Assembly (NCBI GenBank): GCA_036925085.1
Contig: JAUPFP010000009.1
Span: forward strand, 4,822,233 to 4,886,232
Length of the DNA: 64,000 bases
Source: Brachycybe producta
Lineage: Eukaryota; Arthropoda; Diplopoda; Playtdesmida; Andrognathidae
Reading direction: 5' to 3'
Numbering within the stretch: the stretch's first letter is position 1; each line of letters begins with the position of its first letter. The notes beneath the pieces were generated by a model. That model worked only from the letters and a program-made list of their open reading frames with translations. It did not search any database and was not told where the DNA came from. This document shows positions 59,151 through 64,000 of this stretch, piece after piece. Both the position numbers and the translations under genes were made by a program.

Positions 59151-60395
59151 TACTATGATAGCTTTAAGTTTTTTTATATACAGTGGAAATAGGCCCCTAT
59201 AAGTTTCATATTTTGATAATAGAAAAATGAATTTTGGGGATGATATTACAGCCTGTTTCGATTTCTAATTTCTGATAGACACAATGTGTAAACTGAATTA
59301 GTTATTGCTTCAGTTACCTCTTTTTCTTTTGGTTTCAAACGTGTTTCTTGATACATAATAGAATAGTTTCAAGTTGTTATGCTGTGTTTTAATACTAAAT
59401 GTGTGGGATAATATTATTTCTTAGAACATTAAAAAACTTTCATGTACTTAAAACAATTGTCACCAAAACCAGTCGATGGCCATTTTAAAAATCAAATATC
59501 TTTTAAGGTGGGGGGGGGGGGGGGGGGGGGGGGGGTAGCCCTTTGAAAGAAAGTTTTATTTGTTGAACTGTAGAAAAACTATATAAATTGTAGGAAAAAG
59601 TTGAAGTGTTTATTTTTTTTGGAGTGCGAAAGTGTTGAAAGTGTTGTTTGCCCCTACATTTTCTGCAATTGTGCAAAAGGGCAACATAAACTTGGCTCGC
59701 CTCAGGCAACCATTTTTCGCGACCCGACCGTAAATGTTTTTGCTTGAACTTTGTACTTTTAAGAATGATCTTCATCTTAAAACAGTGCATTTTTTTTATC
59801 AATTATTCAATCTGAGAAAGAAAATTTGTGTACGGGTCGACCGATACATAGGCAAAAAATCACAAACCAATTGTATCGGTGGCGATAGTTCAGGTTTTTA
59901 ATAAATAGGTACCGACACGCCGATATGTTAAATTATCATTATGCCGATACTTTTAGGAGTGCAATAGAAACAGAAAAAATGGCGGACGCAACCTAAAAGA
60001 ATATAATATATCTAAAAAAAAATTACAGTTTTGTATAAGGGCTTGCAAATTATGTTTATTTTTAATAAAAGAGGCTCGTAATAAGAAAACTGTAGCTTAA
60101 TTGAACTTCCATTAAAAATTCTCATAGAGTTGTACTTTTAACTAGTTTCTTTTAGTGGAGTCTGCAATGCATTTTAATACTTGATGAAGTTATTAAATAT
60201 TATTTTTTAGAAAAAATTAAAAGTAACAGCATTTTATCTGCATCGGGTTGGTTGTTTTTCTTGAACAGGTGGTATATTGGCAAAATTATGGTATCAGTTG
60301 AGCCATTATACATGTGATAATTAAAATGTTTATACAAACAAGTATTGAAGCAGAATGGTGCAATAATTTAGGCAGTTCTATGAGGAATAACTGGT
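59151..60395. other. Non-coding stretch with a long G run
   Basis: A run of about 30 G at 59510-59535 explains the proline-rich open frame on the other strand. 59830-59950 has a partly inverted CCGATAC-rich patch. No gene recognised. Confidence 0.5.
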
Positions 60396-60398
60396 GTT

Positions 60399-60477
60399 TT
60401 GTATGCAAGTATTTTCCAAGCTGCAGCAAATTCACAATCCATGTCCGGGCTATATCGAGAATCTAATGGAAAAAATG
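60399..60477 (+). other. Exon-like conserved segment, plus strand (unit D)
   Basis: The most divergent copy: VFSKLQQIHNPCPGYIENLM. The acceptor seen in units A-C is not conserved. It lies just upstream of the candidate exon at 60603-60724, hinting that both once belonged to one rightward gene. Confidence 0.25.
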
Positions 60478-60602
60478 TTTCTAAATATTAATTTTAATGA
60501 TTTGATTTGAAGTAAATTATAAGGGTGGTTTCGGAAGTTAACTTTAACAATAACCTAACTGCAAGTGAACAAAAAAGTGAATAAATCTTTAGAGGGAATA
60601 TT

Positions 60603-60724
60603 ATGAAACTGTTATTTTCACCTCCACTCTATAGCCCTGAATGTAAAATTGGAAATTTTGTAAAAGGGGAAGAAGTGAAAGTGTACAGCTTGGTTCAGGA
60701 TCCAGACAATTGTCTATATGGGGG
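60603..60724 (+). other. Candidate plus-strand coding exon of unknown gene
   Basis: An open reading frame starts at an ATG (60603) and gives MKLLFSPPLYSPECK, then KGEEVKVYSLVQDPDNC and LYGG, followed at once by GGTAAGC, a good 5' splice site. The composition is more protein-like than the surrounding AT-rich DNA. It lies about 120 bp downstream of the fourth copy of the plus-strand exon-like segment. I do not recognise the protein. It could be a real exon of a gene running rightward, or a relic. Confidence 0.3.
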
Positions 60725-60965
60725 TAAGCACTATCCCTGTTTTAGTTTTTTATTGTGTCCCTTTTTCTTCCCAGAAGTTATTGGCCTTGTATTAAAATTA
60801 AGAATAAAGATTTTTTCCTACCTTACTTCTCAATGAGATGCTGTTGTCCAGTTGGCTAGAGGTTGTGTTGCATTGATCCCTGTAGCACTTTAATCACTGA
60901 ACAAACTAATTTAATTCACTTGATACACTGAAGTTTTAAATTGGCACTGTTTATTTCTATCAAAA

Positions 60966-61305
60966 TATTCTTGTTTCAGAAACAAGTTCAAAACTATTTA
61001 GGTATTCTTGTTTCAGAAACAAGTTCAAAACTATTTAGGTCAAAATATATGTAAGGGACCAAAAAATAGAATTTTGTTTCAGACTATGCAAGTACAAATT
61101 AAAAGTTAGAAAATATCTAGGGACAAAAAATGTTTCAAAATGTGCAAGTACAATTCAGAGTTAGAAAATAGATGAGGGACAAAAAGAAATGTTTCAAAAT
61201 GTTTAAATACAAATTCAAAGTTAGAAATTCTAAGGGACAAAAAGAAATGTTTCAAAATGTTTAAGTACAAATTCAAAGTTAGAAAATTCTAAGGACAAAA
61301 TAACT
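60966..61305. repeat. Two adjoining tandem repeats (37-bp and about 60-bp units)
   Basis: TATTCTTGTTTCAGAAACAA occurs twice, 37 bp apart. Then about four units follow with GGGACAAAAAGAAATGTTTC and CAAATTCAAAGTTAGAAA. Confidence 0.8.
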
Positions 61306-62109
61306 AACAATTATATCATTTGTAAACCCACACATTTTCTAAGTTCTGACCAATCTATGTATATTCCCATTGGAATCCAGCATAAGAATTTGTATTTGGG
61401 TTTTTCAAATGCCTATGTCTCAATCATAACCTACACTCAGCCACCTTCTGTTCCTTTATACACTCTGCTTGAGAGCCTCTCATGCACTCTCCTTGAGAGT
61501 CTGCCACACTCTCCTTGAGAAACCAAAATGAACTGACTAAAATTAAAGATTTTTAGACCATTCTAGTCTCTCATTGGTCAACTTGGGTTGATTATTCAAT
61601 CATTTAATTGGTCAGCTTATGATTGACAAGTGAAAGTATTGATTGACAGGAAAGACTAGACGTCACCTGTTTTATAAAAGATTACATGTAAGTGTTAGTG
61701 TAATGGCCAGGTGATAATATAATAACATTGTCTTTTGATTGACAGGCTACATTAACATTACCTCTTATTGTGACAGTAAAGTATCATAAATTATAAATAT
61801 TTTGAACTTTGTTATAAAGGTTGTTTTTAAGTGTTTTATTATTTTTTTCCCACCGCATCATAGTTACCGTATGATATTTTTAATATGTTGTCTCTCTCTA
61901 TATTGTGTGATTGTTTTTTGGTTTCACTAATGTCTCACATTACACTTACAACTTTTTGAATTTAACTTCCTTGTCCATCGTAACTTGGCTTCAAATTTCT
62001 TTAACTATACTTTTTCTCTTTTGAACACCTGTTTCAAACACCTGTTTTCATTCATGAAGTTCTTTTAAACTTTATTATTATTATTATTAACGTACATAAT
62101 AATATAATA
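61306..62109. other. Non-coding stretch
   Basis: CACTCTCCTTGAGAG is repeated three times near 61455-61520, and GATTGACAGG(C/A) at about 61640 and 61738. No gene seen. Confidence 0.5.
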
Positions 62110-63367
62110 AAAAAAATAGTTGGCTTGTAATAATAATGCAAAAAAACGCGCGTGAAACACGTAAATCGTCAAAGACAAACAGTGAAAAAGAAATACGATT
62201 GCTAATAGTATTAGTGAATGCATTAATTGGTTTGTGGCATGGCAGATTTCACTGTTTTGTTTAATTTGCATTGTGATGTTATGCAATTTGAATGGTTTCA
62301 AGAGTTTGAGCATTAATGTTTGTTTGCAAATCATTTATAACCTGTTGCATTTTGTAACCAATAGCAAGGTAATTTAACATGCAGAAAATATCAACATATA
62401 AACAGGGAAGATTCACACACAATCTAAATAAAAACATATTCAAAAGGGAATCTGGTAAATTCAGCTCTTGATCATCAGTATTCACAAAAGTGTGTTCACA
62501 AATACTAATACAAATACATAAATTTAAAGATGTAATTGCCATACTTTTCAACTTTATATAAATCTTTGAACTTATTGCCTCTTTGTTCCATTTTTTCCAA
62601 AAAAAGGCAACATAATAATTAAGCATGCATTAATACAAAATGCCAGATAATCGCAATGTCATATAGATACTAGTGGGGTAACCTGTCATAAATGACGGGA
62701 GCAAAATTCACAGGCAATTGTGCACATGTGCAACGTTTTTTCCTTTTTTTACTCCTTTCATTTCAATTTCAGTCACCCCCTCCCACTTTTCTCTCTCTCT
62801 CTCTCCCCTTCTACACTTTCCAACCTTTTCCCCTCACCCCCTCCCACTTTTCTCTCTCCTCTTCTACACTTTCCAACCTTTTCCCCTCACCCCCTCCCAC
62901 TTTTCTCTCTCCTCTTCTACACTTTCCAACCTTTTCCCCTCACCCCCTCCCACTTTTCTCTCTCTCTCCCCTTCTACACTTTCCAAAGGAAGAGTTCAAC
63001 ATATAGTTGACCTTGAGAAAAAAACGGTTCATTTATTCAAATTTATATAAATTCCGACGTGCTTCAATGGGTTTTGTTACTCCACACACACACACACAGA
63101 CCTGGGATATTAAATATATAATACACCACCAAGAACATAAAATTTAGAATGTTGATCATTACAATTAGGCCAGTTAAAGATACTAAGTGTAAACATCGTG
63201 CAGTTGTAATCTTCCAGTTTCCGGTTTTGATAAAATTGTACCATGAAATTTTGTTTCCATTGCAATTAGGAAAACAACAGTAATATTTTGCAAGGGTTGT
63301 CAGAGGCTGGCTCTATTGCCTTTTAAAAGGATTTGGTTGCTTCTGATTTATTGTTGTTTGTTTCCAT
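62110..63367 (-). pseudogene. Gustatory-receptor-like pseudogene, copy D
   Basis: Remnant of a fourth receptor copy. The 5' part starts with METNNNKSEATKSF at 63367 and continues with stops and frame changes; another frame then gives QPLTTLAKYYCCFPN and SWYNFIKTGNW, matching copies A-C. The middle is interrupted by an insert of roughly 62660-63110 that includes a CT-rich minisatellite. The 3' part (62279-62626) reads NYYVAFFWKKWNKEAISSK and YVDIFCMLNYLAIGYKMQQ, then shifts frame and continues as ICHATNQLMHS before fading near 62110. The second and third exons found in A-C were not seen at the expected places. Clearly nonfunctional as a receptor of this type. Confidence 0.75.
62775..62990. repeat. 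CT-rich minisatellite, 53-bp unit, about 4 copies
   Basis: TTCTACACTTTCCAACCTTT starts recur at 62809, 62862, 62915 and 62972 (53, 53, 57 bp). All three plus-strand frames are open, which only reflects the lack of stop codons in CT-rich DNA. Lies inside receptor pseudogene D. Confidence 0.9.
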
Positions 63368-64000
63368 TATTTCTGAATTTATTGAATTTGTTAAGGTAGT
63401 TAGTTAGTTCAACAGTTAGTTTCAACATTCATTTCTATCAAAAGCAAAGTTGCTAAAAGTTTTAATTTAACTAATTTACTTGTTAAAAGTAGAAAATGAA
63501 AAATTCAGTTAATATGAAATTGTATTTTGTTTATAAACTTTGTCAACCAGAATTAGTCAGTACACAACTAATTTTTTTTACTCAAGTTTTATCATAATGT
63601 TTTACCTAAAATGGGGTGAAATATAAGAAAAACTGGGCAGACAAAACCCTCATTCACTCTTTGTGGTTTGATTTAAATCTAAAAAACATCTTAATTATTT
63701 CAAAAAAATTGAAGAAAAACAGTCTCTCTCTTTTGTTACGATCGAGCGTACTAGAATAAAACGTATGAATTACATACGAAATATTAATATTTGAATTCAT
63801 ATTAGCTATATATGTAAATAATTTTTAATATTTTATTGTGCATAGCATTAAAGATATATGGAACATTTTAACATATTATTTGACGCATATAATGAATAAA
63901 ATTCGAAAGAATCATCGTGGTCATTACAGATATACACTGTGAACGGAAAAAAACGAACCTCTATAAATACTACAATAACATATGAAGAGGTTCTTTTTTT

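Noticed and set aside
59503-59802. 99-aa frame ending in polyproline
   Set aside because: The proline tail is only the G run read on the other strand; the rest shows no recognisable domain.
62692-63050. Three overlapping plus-strand frames
   Set aside because: All three frames of one CT-rich minisatellite are open by composition.

Overview
The window is AT-rich animal DNA with intron-containing genes, all clearly supported ones on the minus strand, set in a dense field of short inverted-repeat transposons (MITEs). The receptor-like genes at 46-63 kb have the layout of arthropod gustatory receptors, and one repeat carries TTAGG-like telomere-type motifs. An arthropod is therefore the best guess, with the lineage unresolved. 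No bacterial, CRISPR or operon-like feature was seen.

Layout. From 1 to 12.8 kb no gene is supported. The region holds MITEs, degenerate AT-rich tandem repeats and a minisatellite of about 1 kb. From 12.8 to 40.0 kb lie three complete tandem genes for lysosomal glucosylceramidase-type enzymes (GBA, glycoside hydrolase family 30), all on the minus strand: 12,813-20,646 (10 exons, 541 aa), 23,449-28,642 (9 exons, 570 aa) and 32,021-40,038 (11 exons, 554 aa). In all three the splice joins keep frame and both catalytic glutamates are present. They differ in their N-terminal membrane or secretion segment, in intron number and in one GC splice donor.

From 40.3 to 42.2 kb there are two MITEs with clear target duplications. 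From about 42.6 to 63.4 kb an imperfect tandem array of roughly 4-6.5 kb units each carries one gustatory-receptor-like gene on the minus strand: three with intact first three exons (copies A, B, C) and one pseudogene (copy D). Each unit also carries a short exon-like segment on the plus strand. The C-terminal seventh-membrane-helix exon is hard to read in every copy, and in copy A it is split by a TTAA-flanked transposon.

The main surprise is how fully the window records its own transposition history. Paralogous empty sites exist for several insertions. One intron contains a three-level nest (hAT-like, then piggyBac-like, then Harbinger-like). A MITE family of about 200 bp has 9-bp target duplications and recurs about eight times. 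No wholly new biochemical system is evident. The most interesting points are intron turnover among tandem GBA paralogs in step with MITE content, and the receptor/exon tandem unit. All exon models come from reading splice signals and protein similarity by eye. No database search was run.
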